Shown here: one piece after another, positions 49,239 through 59,217 of the stretch | Layout of the letters: each line of letters starts with the position of its first letter | How positions within the stretch are numbered: position 1 is the first letter of the stretch | The notes under the pieces: model-generated | What the model was told of the DNA's origin: nothing | Seen by the model: only the letters and a program-made list of their open reading frames with translations | The model's database searches: none | DNA from: Clostridiaceae bacterium | GTDB taxonomy: Bacteria > Bacillota > Clostridia > Lachnospirales > Lachnospiraceae | Assembly: GCA_009911065.1 (NCBI GenBank) | Contig: QXWR01000008.1 | Span: 62,001 to 126,000, forward strand | Direction: 5' to 3' | Length of the DNA: 64,000 bases | Position numbers and translations under genes: made by a program

Positions 49239-52200
49239 TCACCTTACCTGTAACTTGCCATCCACAACCTGGCGTCCTTTTTCATCCAAAACCGTCCCGT
49301 CCAAAGCCACGCCATTTTGAATCAATGCGCCTTTTGTCCCATCTGAATTTTCGTTAAAATAATAACGATAAGTAATTCCATCTATATCGGTAATCCAGTT
49401 CCAACCTGTAACCATCCGTCCCTTCGTTCCATCTGACACAGGATTCAGATAATATAGCTTTCCATCCAAATCCTGAAACCATCCAGACACAAGAAAACCC
49501 TTTTCATCAAACCGGAACCAGTCAAATCCATTCTGCCCTTCCTTTATATTGGCATAAGGATTCACCACAGCCGCCCACTCATTTACATAGTCGCGAAATC
49601 CATCAGTAAATCTCCAGTTTCCTTGTTCATCCTGGTTCCAGTTTCCCGATACCACATAATCCGGCAGTCCTCCCTCTGGCAATGCAGCCTTCGGCACTGC
49701 TGTCTCATTTATGGTTACTGCTGTCTGCACCCCTGGTCCTGCTGCTTGACTTCCTCCTGTGCTTCCCTTATTGCTGCCTTTGCCTCCCCCGCCGGAAGAA
49801 CCGCTTCCGCTGCTGTTAGAGGAGCTTCCCAAAAGAGCATTGGCCTGAAAAGTCAGATGAATTTTGCAGGATTTTTTTAATCCTCCGTCTCTGGCCTCTG
49901 CTGTGACCGTCACCACCTTTTCTCCTTTATAGGGATAGGTCTTTAGGGCCTCCTGAATCCATTTTCCCTGATCAAGAACCGTAATCCTTCCATTTTCCAC
50001 CGTTATGACATCTGGGTCAGAAGAATGCCATAGAATGGTCCGGTCATAAGGCTCATACCGTTCTTCTTTTGGCAGATCTGGCAGAATTTTTGCCACAAGG
50101 GTATCTCGCACTCCAAAACCAGTTTTGTTCTTAATTTTTGTATAAATGGTACCCGTATAATCATAGGATAACTTGTAAGCCAGATTTTCCTGGTTTAACG
50201 TAAGCTCTTCTGGATGAATTACCGTCTCGTCCTCTGTCACAAAACGAATCTCCACTGGACAGACCGTATGAATATGACCGTGAGTCTGGTCTTCACTGGC
50301 GGCTGTTACGGATTCCTCACAAGTTCCAGAGCCAAAAAGCTTCTCATATGGCTGCGCTCTTTTTTTGTCTTTGTCTGCCTGAATTACATTCTGAATCCAG
50401 GCAGGGTTCTTTTGACCTTTTGAATCGTAATTGATTTCCACTTTACAATCTTGCGTATAATCTCCTGACGGAGTCAGAGACAAAATTTTCCCGCTTTCCA
50501 GATCGTTCCAGGATACATTTTTAAAAAACGGACGAACTGGTTTTAAAGCTGCTGTCAAAACCAGGGGATGGGAAGCTGTAAGAGTTTCCTTTGGATTTTT
50601 CCGGTCTCCCGTCAATTTTCTGGTGACAGTAAATTCCATCCGATCTGGACTTACACTCATTCCTTCCACCCGCACTGTAGTATTGTCCACAATCTGAAAC
50701 GTCACATTTACCTGACAGTTGGCATACACCGGCCGGTTATCTATGGATGTTTCCGGGTTGGTTGCGGCTGTAACTACTGCATGTTGATTGTATATGGTAT
50801 TGTTGATTTTTTCCTCATATTGATTGTCTGCCTGGGCCTGAACCTCCCGCTGAATAATTCCCTGAATAAAATTAGAAGAAAGATTTGGCAGAATCACCGC
50901 GTCCTTAACTGTATAACCAGTTTCGGACAAATTGGTTAAAAGATTGGTGTCATCTATGGACCATTTCATGGTCCGGTCTGCAATCTGACCGGCTCCGTTG
51001 TGTTCTCCATGAATCCGGATCGGCTGCACCTCTACCAGACGGTCTGGATTTCCGTCAATATACCGGGCAATCAAAACACCCTCCTGATTGGTCACTTCTG
51101 TAACAATCTTGGGATTTTTCCGGTCTCCACTGCGGGTCTGAACGATATGAATCGAAGTTTTTGCCGGGTCTACATAAAGTTTGGTTGTCACTTTTATGTA
51201 TTCTGCATTCAGCTCAGTATCCCTGTTTGGCATAATGAAACTGTAAGAACCTCCATTTACATAATCCATCTCTTGGGTTTGTCCCTCTCCGTTTATAAAC
51301 GTGGGGGCTTTTACACCGCCAGGAACCTGATGATCCACCACCATCTGGTAACGGTTCTCCCCTGTGTTTTTCGGCCCAGTCGCCACAGTCACTACACTTC
51401 CCGGCACAACTGCTCTGGCATGGTCCTTGTCTATAGTCCGGTAATAGGTGTTGTTGGTGCCTGAGATAGCGGTCAGCTTTGCCACATCCGTATCAAACGT
51501 TCCGTTATCATTTCTGGCGTCAATCCGGGGAATGGATACCAGATAACCTCTCACTGGCTGCCCCATATATCCAGGTGCAAAGTGGTCCATGTGAAAAGAG
51601 ATTCCCCTTGCATAGTCAGATGCAGTAAATTCCCGGTTTAATTTTCCAGTTACAATGTAGCGCACCCCGTCTTCCAGTTCTTCATAAAAATACCGTTCTC
51701 CACTGTGGGTTTCTGTGTTTCCAAAAACCAGAGCATATTTGGTCTCATGGTCTGTCCAGTAACCAATATGAGCTTCCTTTGTAAACGAATTATCTCCGTC
51801 AATGGTGCTCCCAATTACATTCTTTGCTTTGGCAGCGTCGTTAGCAAAAAGATAACTGACATTGTTCGTTTTCTCTGTCCCATAGGTAAAACGGTCTCTG
51901 GATTCCCTGGTTCCAATAAACGTTCCTTCTCTGGCTGCCATCCCCTGATTGGTGGCAGAAATCCGTCCGGCCATCCGGGCCAGAACCAGATTGCCGCTTT
52001 GATACCGGCCAATGATTCCTCCCACTGCCCGACTGCCGTTTCCTCCAATGGTCCCGTTTACATAGGCATTATATATGTCGGCTCGGTTGATTTTTCCTGC
52101 AATTCCTCCCACATATCCTTTTCCCCGGATTCGGTCCGCATCTCCATTTTGCGTGGTAACTACACTGTCCACAATCCAGGCATTCTGCACATTACCTGCG

Positions 52201-53399
52201 ATCCCTCCCACAAAGCTTTCCGTTCCTTCTGAATTTAAAACAATGCTTTCTGCACTGCAGTTTTCTACAGTCACCCGTTTTTCCGAGCCAGTCACTTCCC
52301 CTGCTATACCTCCGGAATTCCCCCTGGTATTCACATATCCGGAAACCGTAACCCCGCAAATTATCGCGTCTCCTGTAATACATCCTGCCAAAATTCCTCC
52401 ATTGTCCTCTCCTGCAATCTGATCTGCTTCTACGTTCAAATTCTTAACAGACCCTCCGTCAATAACGCCAAACAGACCGATGTTGGTCAATCCCAATGAC
52501 TGGCTTACAATCTTTAAGCCAGATATGGTGTTGCCTCTTCCATCAAAATGGCCCCGGAAAGGACTTTGTACTGCTCCCCCAAGCTCCCCTTTTTTCTGAT
52601 ACCATCCAATGGGCATCCAGTTTCCCTTGTTATAGGAAAGACCGCTAAGGTTTAGATCACTTGTCAGCTCAAAATATTTTCCTTCCGTTTCTCTTGGCCC
52701 AAGAGCAGCCATCTCGGAAAGTCCCATTAACTGCTGAATGCTTCCAATTTGAAACGGCGCTTCTTTCGTTCCATCTCCTGGAAAATTCATGTCAGACTGC
52801 CAGTCATTCCAAAGATTGTCCGTATTGGCTGCCATCGCCTCAATCCCGGCATATTTATGATAAGCATCGGTCACGGTTTCTTCCCAAAGTTCATACCACC
52901 TGATAAATTCCTCATAAAGCTCCGGCTCCTGACCTTCCAGAACCCCAAACATCCAATTCCACAAATCCTCCTCTTCCCCATGGCTCAAAAACCACTCTGT
53001 AAAAGAATCGCTCCCAATCTCTGGCATATCTGCAAAAATATTCTTTTCCCCATTTGACGGCGTAGCGATTGATTCTTCTTCCTCCTTTTCCTCCCCCACA
53101 GCTTGGTCTTTTTTATCCCTCACATCTTGGTCTTTTTCCTCATCTTCTACTGGCGCCTTTCCGGTCCAAGAAGAATCTGCTTCCTTCTCCATCCACTTAT
53201 CCAGCTGGCTGCCGCTTGAAACAGCCGCATCATAAGGAGTTGCCAGAATGTCAGCAAAACCGTCCTTTCCAAAAAGCGCCCTGCTTTTCCATTTCTCGTT
53301 CCAGGTCAGTTCCGGCGCCTTTGCCATAACGGGTATTGTTCCCTGCGTCAGCAGGACAGTTGCCAAAACTCCTGCCAATTTCTTTTTATATCGTCCCAT
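49239..53399 (-). CDS. Large secreted cell-wall-binding protein with GLUG-type repeats
   Basis: 1,386 residues from 53,399, chosen because AGGAGGTAAGTGG precedes MGRYKKKLAGVLATVLLTQG, a signal peptide. A Glu/Asp-rich linker (~45-110) leads to GLUG-like repeats (~330-510: GGIAGEVTGS, VGGIAGNVQNAW, VGGIAGKINRADIY, VGGIIGRYQSGN), then several Ig-like beta domains. A Ser/Gly linker (~1180-1200) precedes C-terminal cell-wall-binding repeats (GFLVSGWFQDLDGKLYYLNP). It is exported and held at the wall by glucan/choline-type repeats. Function likely adhesion; unproven. Confidence 0.8.
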   Translation of the reverse strand: MGRYKKKLAGVLATVLLTQGTIPVMAKAPELTWNEKWKSRALFGKDGFADILATPYDAAVSSGSQLDKWMEKEADSSWTGKAPVEDEEKDQDVRDKKDQAVGEEKEEEESIATPSNGEKNIFADMPEIGSDSFTEWFLSHGEEEDLWNWMFGVLEGQEPELYEEFIRWYELWEETVTDAYHKYAGIEAMAANTDNLWNDWQSDMNFPGDGTKEAPFQIGSIQQLMGLSEMAALGPRETEGKYFELTSDLNLSGLSYNKGNWMPIGWYQKKGELGGAVQSPFRGHFDGRGNTISGLKIVSQSLGLTNIGLFGVIDGGSVKNLNVEADQIAGEDNGGILAGCITGDAIICGVTVSGYVNTRGNSGGIAGEVTGSEKRVTVENCSAESIVLNSEGTESFVGGIAGNVQNAWIVDSVVTTQNGDADRIRGKGYVGGIAGKINRADIYNAYVNGTIGGNGSRAVGGIIGRYQSGNLVLARMAGRISATNQGMAAREGTFIGTRESRDRFTYGTEKTNNVSYLFANDAAKAKNVIGSTIDGDNSFTKEAHIGYWTDHETKYALVFGNTETHSGERYFYEELEDGVRYIVTGKLNREFTASDYARGISFHMDHFAPGYMGQPVRGYLVSIPRIDARNDNGTFDTDVAKLTAISGTNNTYYRTIDKDHARAVVPGSVVTVATGPKNTGENRYQMVVDHQVPGGVKAPTFINGEGQTQEMDYVNGGSYSFIMPNRDTELNAEYIKVTTKLYVDPAKTSIHIVQTRSGDRKNPKIVTEVTNQEGVLIARYIDGNPDRLVEVQPIRIHGEHNGAGQIADRTMKWSIDDTNLLTNLSETGYTVKDAVILPNLSSNFIQGIIQREVQAQADNQYEEKINNTIYNQHAVVTAATNPETSIDNRPVYANCQVNVTFQIVDNTTVRVEGMSVSPDRMEFTVTRKLTGDRKNPKETLTASHPLVLTAALKPVRPFFKNVSWNDLESGKILSLTPSGDYTQDCKVEINYDSKGQKNPAWIQNVIQADKDKKRAQPYEKLFGSGTCEESVTAASEDQTHGHIHTVCPVEIRFVTEDETVIHPEELTLNQENLAYKLSYDYTGTIYTKIKNKTGFGVRDTLVAKILPDLPKEERYEPYDRTILWHSSDPDVITVENGRITVLDQGKWIQEALKTYPYKGEKVVTVTAEARDGGLKKSCKIHLTFQANALLGSSSNSSGSGSSGGGGKGSNKGSTGGSQAAGPGVQTAVTINETAVPKAALPEGGLPDYVVSGNWNQDEQGNWRFTDGFRDYVNEWAAVVNPYANIKEGQNGFDWFRFDEKGFLVSGWFQDLDGKLYYLNPVSDGTKGRMVTGWNWITDIDGITYRYYFNENSDGTKGALIQNGVALDGTVLDEKGRQVVDGKLQVR

Positions 53400-53437
53400 C
53401 CACTTACCTCCTGTATTTGTAATCATAAAATGAAAAA

Positions 53438-55696
53438 TTATTCCTTCAAAGGCATAACAAATGCAGGACGTACTCCCACATTGCCAGTAACACACAGCTC
53501 CTTATCTCCTGTCACATTTTCCGGCCTGATCGAAACCGGCCCAATCCTTCCGTCCATCAAATCCACTGCATAGACCAGTTTCGTATCGTTCCCCACAGGA
53601 TTTCTAAGCCAATATCCCTTGGAAAAAGCGCCGCAGACACTTTCTGGATTCTCTTCTTCAGAACCATAAAATCTCCAAAGCCACTGACGGTACTTTAACG
53701 CTTCATCTACGGACAGAACAAACAACTTTCCTGGAAGTTTCTGATTTCCAATCGGGATTTTTGTCAAGTCAGAAGCATGAAACTGTTCCCACATATCCGG
53801 GCTGGTGCTTCCTGTATAAGCATAGGAAACGCCAAGCTCCAAATCTTCTGCAAAAGCAAAACCATCCTCTGCCTCTTTCAGCCATTTTCGAATATTTGAA
53901 TACTTATAATCATTGGATTTGCCAAAATTCACAATCGGTCCTGGTGAGAAAACATATCCATAAGTTCCATCCTCCAACCATTCATAAGAATAGGAAGAAC
54001 CAAAATTTGCCGGTATGACCGAATCGCACAAAAACAATGCTCCCTGACAGTGGTTTCCGAACTCATCGGAATAATTCTGGTCAATGCAGCGAAAGGAATA
54101 TTCTTCTCCATGAATGGTTCCAGTCAACACATCCCCTATTTTCCAATAGGCAGATTCCATCGAAATATCTTCTATGTGACTTTTACACCTGTCGCATATC
54201 TGGTCTTTGTCCAAATCCAGGTGGCCTTTTGGCAAAAGAATTTCCTCCTTCTCTTTGCCGCATGTTTCACACCTGTCAATACGCTGACCGGTCTCATCAC
54301 ATCCTGCTTTGTGTTCGGTGTGAATCCTCCAGATGTGACTGCAGTTTTTGGGATTCCCATTTCTGGCAATGGAAAACCGGGTGATGGTATAAGTATCCCC
54401 CTTCAGTAGAAACTGATCTAAAACCTGTTTGGAATACACCATTTCATCTTTGTAATAATTTTTAAGAATCCCTCCATCTGGCTCAAAATTTTTGCCAATC
54501 ACATAGATCACATGCTCCCCAGGCACCGGAATCTGTCCGGCCCCGGTCAAAAGACGGCTGTTATTTTCCTGCTGATTCTCTGCCACAATTCTGCTGTCTG
54601 GAATGTTCATCCAATCCTCTTTTGTAAGAATCCCTTCCTGTTCTTTAGCCTTTTCCAGCCATTCTTTTAATCGTTCCTTCTCGTTAAAATCCGGGTCCTC
54701 TGGACCATCCAGAACGCCGTTGTATTGATATTCCACATAATAAATCACGTTTCCAGGCCCGTAAACCTCCATCTTTAGCGGAGATTTCTCAACGGATTCC
54801 CATATACGATTTTCGGAATCCACAATCCGGTCCCGGAAATTTAAAGTCACGGTCTTTCCGTCCTGAATTTTTCCCTGTCTAGGTTCTGCCAAAAAAATCT
54901 GGTGTGTATCTTCATCCACAAAACATACCTTCCAATCCACCATGACAGCGTTGGACCAAGTCGCTGTTCCAATCACTCCCACAAAATCCTCTTTTTGGTA
55001 ATCCCACCGTTCATCCTCTTTCTTAGTATCCTCTTTCTTAGGATTCTCTTTCTCAACCATTCCCTTATCTGTCACCTTTTCATCAGGGTTCTTACTGCCA
55101 TCACCCCTTCCACTGCTTTTACCACCTCCATGGTTATTCCTGCTCCCACTGCTTCTGCCTCCTCTGCTACTGTTTCTGCTTCCCTCTCGGTTCCCAGGTT
55201 CACTTCGTTCCTCTCCCTGTCTTCCATGTTCAAAAATTCCCTGTGTCAAAATCCCTTTTCCCGGAATTTCCACCAAAGCCCCCTGTTCATCCACCCAGGC
55301 TCCCCTGTCATTGACCTGGTATCCGTCCGGAGTTCTTGCATTGACATACATGGCTCCCTCTGGAAACAATTCATTGCCTGATTCTGCAAAATAATAGCAT
55401 TTTCCATCAATCCATTGCCATCCCACCATCATTTTTCCATAAGTTTTGTCTGGCCCTGGATTTAAAAAATACCAAAATCCTCCAGCCTGTCTCCATCCCA
55501 CAGCCATGCTGCCGTCACTTTCCAGATAATACCATCCTTCCTGTTCCTGCACCCAGCTGTCTCTGACCCATGTGCCTTCCCGTTCATATCTCCACACGTC
55601 ATCTTGTTGGACCCATCCTGCATAAACTGGCTTTGTCTGCCCCAGGAAGGATATAATTCCCAACACTGCCAATTCTTTCACAAACTTTTTTCTCAT
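53438..55696 (-). CDS. Secreted cell-wall-binding protein with DUF6273-like C-terminus
   Basis: 752 residues from 55,696 (GAAAGGATGAT upstream). Signal peptide MRKKFVKELAVLGIISFLGQ...VYA. Cell-wall-binding repeats at ~25-130 (GWYYLESDGSMAVGWRQAGG, WIDGKCYYFAESG) are followed by a Ser/Arg/Gly linker (~170-215) and a Lys/Glu stretch. A Cys-containing segment (CDETGQRIDRCETCGKEKEE, ~480) precedes a DUF6273-like domain ending GVRPAFVMPLKE. First gene of the three-gene surface cluster, 38 bp upstream of the next. Confidence 0.8.
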   Translation of the reverse strand: MRKKFVKELAVLGIISFLGQTKPVYAGWVQQDDVWRYEREGTWVRDSWVQEQEGWYYLESDGSMAVGWRQAGGFWYFLNPGPDKTYGKMMVGWQWIDGKCYYFAESGNELFPEGAMYVNARTPDGYQVNDRGAWVDEQGALVEIPGKGILTQGIFEHGRQGEERSEPGNREGSRNSSRGGRSSGSRNNHGGGKSSGRGDGSKNPDEKVTDKGMVEKENPKKEDTKKEDERWDYQKEDFVGVIGTATWSNAVMVDWKVCFVDEDTHQIFLAEPRQGKIQDGKTVTLNFRDRIVDSENRIWESVEKSPLKMEVYGPGNVIYYVEYQYNGVLDGPEDPDFNEKERLKEWLEKAKEQEGILTKEDWMNIPDSRIVAENQQENNSRLLTGAGQIPVPGEHVIYVIGKNFEPDGGILKNYYKDEMVYSKQVLDQFLLKGDTYTITRFSIARNGNPKNCSHIWRIHTEHKAGCDETGQRIDRCETCGKEKEEILLPKGHLDLDKDQICDRCKSHIEDISMESAYWKIGDVLTGTIHGEEYSFRCIDQNYSDEFGNHCQGALFLCDSVIPANFGSSYSYEWLEDGTYGYVFSPGPIVNFGKSNDYKYSNIRKWLKEAEDGFAFAEDLELGVSYAYTGSTSPDMWEQFHASDLTKIPIGNQKLPGKLFVLSVDEALKYRQWLWRFYGSEEENPESVCGAFSKGYWLRNPVGNDTKLVYAVDLMDGRIGPVSIRPENVTGDKELCVTGNVGVRPAFVMPLKE

Positions 55697-56120
55697 ATCA
55701 TCCTTTCTGCCTCTTTTGAGACGATCTTGTGAACAGACAATTTTCGGCAGATTTATCTTTATGAAAATCACTGTTTTTCTACCGGTTCTTTCTGTTCATA
55801 AAATTATGCACCATTTGCACAAAAAACAATGAATTAGTTAGGACTCCTCCTTTCCTTCTTTTTTCTTTCCTAGTTTTGGAGTTTCAGCGTAATCTTCGCT
55901 GTAAAAAAATAAGAATTTGTTGAAATCTCACCAGAGAGAATCTCCGGTAATGATAGATTCAGTATAAACGACCATTTTTCTGCTGTCAATCACTTTATTC
56001 TTTTTTAATTTTTGAAAGCCCAATATTAAGCTTGCCACTACATCATCAAATGGTTAGAACGGTGACGATAAGAGCAACAAATAGCCTGGTGGGTGCTTTG
56101 CCACCATAAAAGTAAAGAAG
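55697..56120 (-). other. Long leader/intergenic region of the surface-protein cluster
   Basis: About 420 bp without a credible gene. On the minus strand it carries the promoter at 55,989-55,961 and a ~255-nt leader with small hairpins: CCGGAGA-TTC-TCTCTGG near 55,930-55,946 and CAGCG-AAGATTA-CGCTG near 55,890-55,906. I recognise no riboswitch class. A purine-rich stretch AAAGAAAAAAGAAGGAAAGG lies at about 55,850-55,869. Confidence 0.55.
55961..55989 (-). promoter_or_regulatory. Promoter of the surface-protein cluster
   Basis: Minus strand TTGACA (55,989-55,984), 17-bp spacer, TATACT (55,966-55,961). It would yield a ~255-nt leader ahead of the gene at 55,696. Confidence 0.75.
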
Positions 56121-56156
56121 AATCCCCGAACTGTGCTGGAACACGGTTCGGGGATT
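56121..56156. terminator. Strong hairpin terminator
   Basis: AATCCCCGAAC (56,121-56,131) pairs with GTTCGGGGATT (56,146-56,156), with inner GTG/CAC pairs. AT-rich flanks follow on both sides. It would stop minus-strand transcription from the acetyltransferase side. Confidence 0.75.
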
Positions 56157-56345
56157 TCGTTCTTTGTTCACATGGAACTTTTGCATCTCTTTTTGCCTAA
56201 TGGCATTATAGCATATGCAAATGTTAATTGCAAGATTCATCTCTTTTTCATAAAACAAAAAATTCAGATCTGCTCAATTAAATAGATTTCTTACTGGCAC
56301 TGCCATGGGGCAAAAAGCTGATGGGTACAGGTGTAAGTCCTTATT

Positions 56346-56849
56346 TCACACCACCAGCTCATAATTTTCAATATCCAGATACCTGCCCATTTTCCACCCT
56401 ACTTCATGAATCACCCCGCAAAACCGGAAGCCATATTTTTCATGGAGATGCACACTAGACTCATTGCCGCTGGTAATAACGGATACCACCAGATGAATAG
56501 CAGGGTCTTTTCTTGCAAAGAGAAGAATCTGGTCCATGAGGGCTGTGGCAATCCCCTGACCGCGGCAGGCCGCGTCCACATAAACCGACAATTCCACGGT
56601 GGACTGGTACGCCTCCTTTTCCCGATAAGAAGAAAGGCTGGCGTATCCTGCCACCTTTCCTTTTAACTCTGCCACAAATAGAGGATGATGCTCCCCACTA
56701 TGTACCTGAAACCATTGCTGCCACTCTTCCATGGTCTTTCGATTCAAATCCAAGGTAGCCACTCCATGGTCCACCTCATAATTGTAAATGGCTAAAAGCT
56801 CCTGTAAATCTTCCTTTTTGGCCTTTCGAACATGAATTATATCTTTCAT
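56346..56849 (-). CDS. GNAT acetyltransferase, phosphinothricin-acetyltransferase-like
   Basis: 167 residues, start 56,849 with GGGGAGGATAAA. GNAT motifs: VRKAKKEDLQELLAIYNYEV, acetyl-CoA binding AACRGQGIATALMDQILLFA near 95-113, HEKYGFRFCGVIHEVGWKMG near 140. It transfers acetyl from acetyl-CoA to an amine; the size and motif order match the Pat/MnaT group acting on amino-acid analogues. The actual substrate is unknown. Confidence 0.88.
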   Translation of the reverse strand: MKDIIHVRKAKKEDLQELLAIYNYEVDHGVATLDLNRKTMEEWQQWFQVHSGEHHPLFVAELKGKVAGYASLSSYREKEAYQSTVELSVYVDAACRGQGIATALMDQILLFARKDPAIHLVVSVITSGNESSVHLHEKYGFRFCGVIHEVGWKMGRYLDIENYELVV

Positions 56850-56982
56850 TTTATCCTCCCCAAAATACCCAACATCAAAACAGAGCCGCCCATCATCCTT
56901 CCTTCAACAGATGATGCACCGCCCTGTCTATATTCATTAAAGTCATCCCCAATCCTGTCTACACCCCAGGCAGGACGAATGA

Positions 56983-57240
56983 TCAATCCGTTCCCAGCAA
57001 ATACCTTTCCATCCCATCTAAAGCCGCCGTCTCATCTGTGCCGTCTGCCGAAATAGTAATCCGCTCACCAGTCCCCATGCCAAGCGTCATCATACCCATA
57101 ATACTTTTTGCATTTACCCGGGCATTTTGGCTCTCCACATAGATCTTACTTTCATACTGACTGGCAATCTGTACCAGCATTGCAATGGGTCTTGCTTCCA
57201 GCCCTGATGAAAGTCCAATGGTGATTGTCTTTTTTAACAT
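56983..57240 (-). CDS. crh: HPr-like protein with Glu15, probable Crh-type regulator
   Basis: 85 residues from 57,240 (GAGGATAATT upstream). HPr fold: ITIGLSSGLEARPIAMLVQI, NAKSIMGMMTLGM, and a C-terminal helix. The PTS phosphorylation site His15 is Glu (GLEARP), while Ser46 is kept in NAKSIMG. It therefore should not carry phosphate in sugar transport but can be phosphorylated by HPr kinase, as for Crh, to act with CcpA-type control. hprK lies in the same cluster. Lies 31 bp downstream of whiA. The symbol is given by function-type, not orthology. Confidence 0.8.
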   Translation of the reverse strand: MLKKTITIGLSSGLEARPIAMLVQIASQYESKIYVESQNARVNAKSIMGMMTLGMGTGERITISADGTDETAALDGMERYLLGTD

Positions 57241-57271
57241 AATTATCCTCCTCATTTCTTCAGGCGAAACT

Positions 57272-58237
57272 TCACGCCTGTGTACCTGGTCTGTCGCTTT
57301 GAAGCTTTTCGGCCATAAGCCCAAGCTTTCGCAGCCGATGATTCACACCGGATTTACCCACCGGCGGGTCAAGAGCTTCCCCAAGCTCTTTTAACGTTGC
57401 TTCTGGCCTTGCCAGACGAAGCCGTGCAATCTCCTGGAGATTCTCCGGCAATCTGTCAAAACCGATTTTGTCCCTGATGACTGTGATGGCCTCCACCTGC
57501 CGGATGGCTGCGGACACCGTCTTGTGAATGTTGGCTGTCTCACAGTTCACCTGCCGATTGACGCTTCCCCGCATCTCCTTGAGAATCCGGATATTCTCCA
57601 GTTCCATGAGGGAAACCGGCGCCTCCATCACATTCAGGATATCTACAATCTGACTCCCTTCCTTGATATAGACCACATAATATTTCTTTCGCTTTACAAT
57701 CCTTGCGTCCAAATCAAAGGAGCGAATCAGTCCCTGTAGTTGTACTGCCTTGGCCTCAGAGCCGCAGGCAATTTCAAAATGATAAAATCTTTCCGGGTCA
57801 CTGACGGACCCTGCTGCCAAAAATGCCCCTCGTATAAAAGCACGTCTGCAGCAGTTCTGCAAAGTAACCACATTCTGAGCCAGAGACAGGCTCTCCCACA
57901 TTTCGCCATGCCGGTCAACCAGCTTGGTGGCCTGAAGCACCCGAAGAGCATCCGGATGACTTCGGATTCCTACTGTATAAATCCGGCTTCTGCGGGTTCC
58001 CATACCCTGACCAACAGACACATCCGTTCTTATATTAAATGTTTTTTTCAATAATGTAAAGTACTTTCTCGCAACTGGTGCATTTTCTGTATGGATTTTT
58101 ATACAAAATCTGTCACGCCCAAATCGGTGAACCCGCCCGCTAAGACTGATGATAGCAGCAATCTCCGCAATCTGACAATGTCTTGCCATACTTAGCTGCC
58201 GGGAAAGCTCCTCTTTCACGTTTGATGAAAATGACAA
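57272..58237 (-). CDS. whiA: WhiA, DNA-binding regulator of cell division
   Basis: 321 residues from TTG 58237, chosen for AGGGGTGAGGG upstream. LAGLIDADG-like N-terminal part (SFSSNVKEELSRQ ... CRRAFIRGAFLAAGSVSDPE) and a C-terminal HTH (LGEALDPPVGKSGVNHRLRK). WhiA binds DNA and influences division and metabolism in Gram-positives. It lies 4 bp downstream of rapZ, the conserved pairing. Confidence 0.95.
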   Translation of the reverse strand: MSFSSNVKEELSRQLSMARHCQIAEIAAIISLSGRVHRFGRDRFCIKIHTENAPVARKYFTLLKKTFNIRTDVSVGQGMGTRRSRIYTVGIRSHPDALRVLQATKLVDRHGEMWESLSLAQNVVTLQNCCRRAFIRGAFLAAGSVSDPERFYHFEIACGSEAKAVQLQGLIRSFDLDARIVKRKKYYVVYIKEGSQIVDILNVMEAPVSLMELENIRILKEMRGSVNRQVNCETANIHKTVSAAIRQVEAITVIRDKIGFDRLPENLQEIARLRLARPEATLKELGEALDPPVGKSGVNHRLRKLGLMAEKLQSDRPGTQA

Positions 58238-58241
58238 TCCC

Positions 58242-59123
58242 TCACCCCTGTTCTTTCCGAATCCGGTCTTTATCAATGTCCCTGTGCTCAATTTTAAGCC
58301 CGTACTCCTCATGGCGGCTTAAATACTGATACAATGCTCCTGCCACAGTCACAGAGCGGTGTTTTCCCCCAGTACAGCCCACTGCCACCACCAGCTGGTT
58401 CTTTCCTTCCAGCACATAATTGGGAATCAGAAATTCCAGCATATCGCAAAGCTTCTCCATAAATCGATCTGCGGTTTTTCCCTGTCTGACATAAGCCTGG
58501 ACCATCGCCTCCTCCCCAGTATGCTGCCTCAGCTCCTCCACATAATAAGGATTGGGAAGAAAACGCACGTCAAACACCAAATCCGCGTCAGCAGGGATTC
58601 CGTACTTAAACCCAAAGGACAAAACCGTAATAAACAAATTGCTGTAATCTCCACCTGCTGTAAACAGCTTTTCCAGCTCCTGGCGCAGTTCTCTGGTCAA
58701 AAGCTGGCTGGTGTCAATGATAAAATCCGCTTCCTGCTTTAAAAATCCCAGCCGTTCCCGCTCCTGATGAATCCCGGTATCCACCCTTCCCCGTCCGGCC
58801 AGGGGATGAGACCGTCTGGTTTCCTTGTAGCGCTTTACAAGAGTCTCATTACTGGCATCCAAAAAAAGAATCTGGTAGGGCATTCCGTTTTGCTTCCAGT
58901 CCTCCAACACATGCAGCAGCTGAGGAAGCTCCTCTCCGCTTCGAACGTCAATTCCCAAAGCCACCCGGTCCTGATTTACCGGCTTTGACACGGCCAGCTG
59001 TGCAAAAGGTTCCAAAAGGGGAATTGGCAGATTATCCACACAATAAAACCCCAAATCTTCCAGCATCTTTAAAGCAATGGTCTTCCCAGCCCCGGACATT
59101 CCGGTCACAATCACCAGCTTCAC
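58242..59123 (-). CDS. rapZ: RapZ/YvcJ nucleotide-binding protein
   Basis: 293 residues from GTG 59123 with GGGAGGAAG upstream. Walker A GMSGAGKT at 8-15; C-terminal signature VAVGCTGGKHRSVTVAGALY. It binds GTP/ATP and, in other bacteria, controls glucosamine-6-phosphate synthesis or competence. Neighbours whiA and hprK/murB match the conserved Firmicutes cluster. Confidence 0.95.
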   Translation of the reverse strand: MKLVIVTGMSGAGKTIALKMLEDLGFYCVDNLPIPLLEPFAQLAVSKPVNQDRVALGIDVRSGEELPQLLHVLEDWKQNGMPYQILFLDASNETLVKRYKETRRSHPLAGRGRVDTGIHQERERLGFLKQEADFIIDTSQLLTRELRQELEKLFTAGGDYSNLFITVLSFGFKYGIPADADLVFDVRFLPNPYYVEELRQHTGEEAMVQAYVRQGKTADRFMEKLCDMLEFLIPNYVLEGKNQLVVAVGCTGGKHRSVTVAGALYQYLSRHEEYGLKIEHRDIDKDRIRKEQG

Positions 59124-59217
59124 GTTTCTTCCTCCCTATGTAATCTTCGGACTCCGGATGAAGTGCCAGAACCTATATAAAAATCATTCCTGTCATCTTC
59201 ACACTTTTGAGCGTGCC

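Noticed and set aside
45109..53433. Many plus-strand open frames opposite the surface-protein genes
   Set aside because: They are antisense shadows of long real genes, without ribosome sites or protein-like composition.
56046..56258. 70-codon minus-strand frame
   Set aside because: It spans the strong terminator hairpin at 56,121-56,156 and lacks a convincing ribosome site; judged noncoding. A short hydrophobic C-terminal part (LFVALIVTVLTI) keeps a small-toxin possibility open at low probability.
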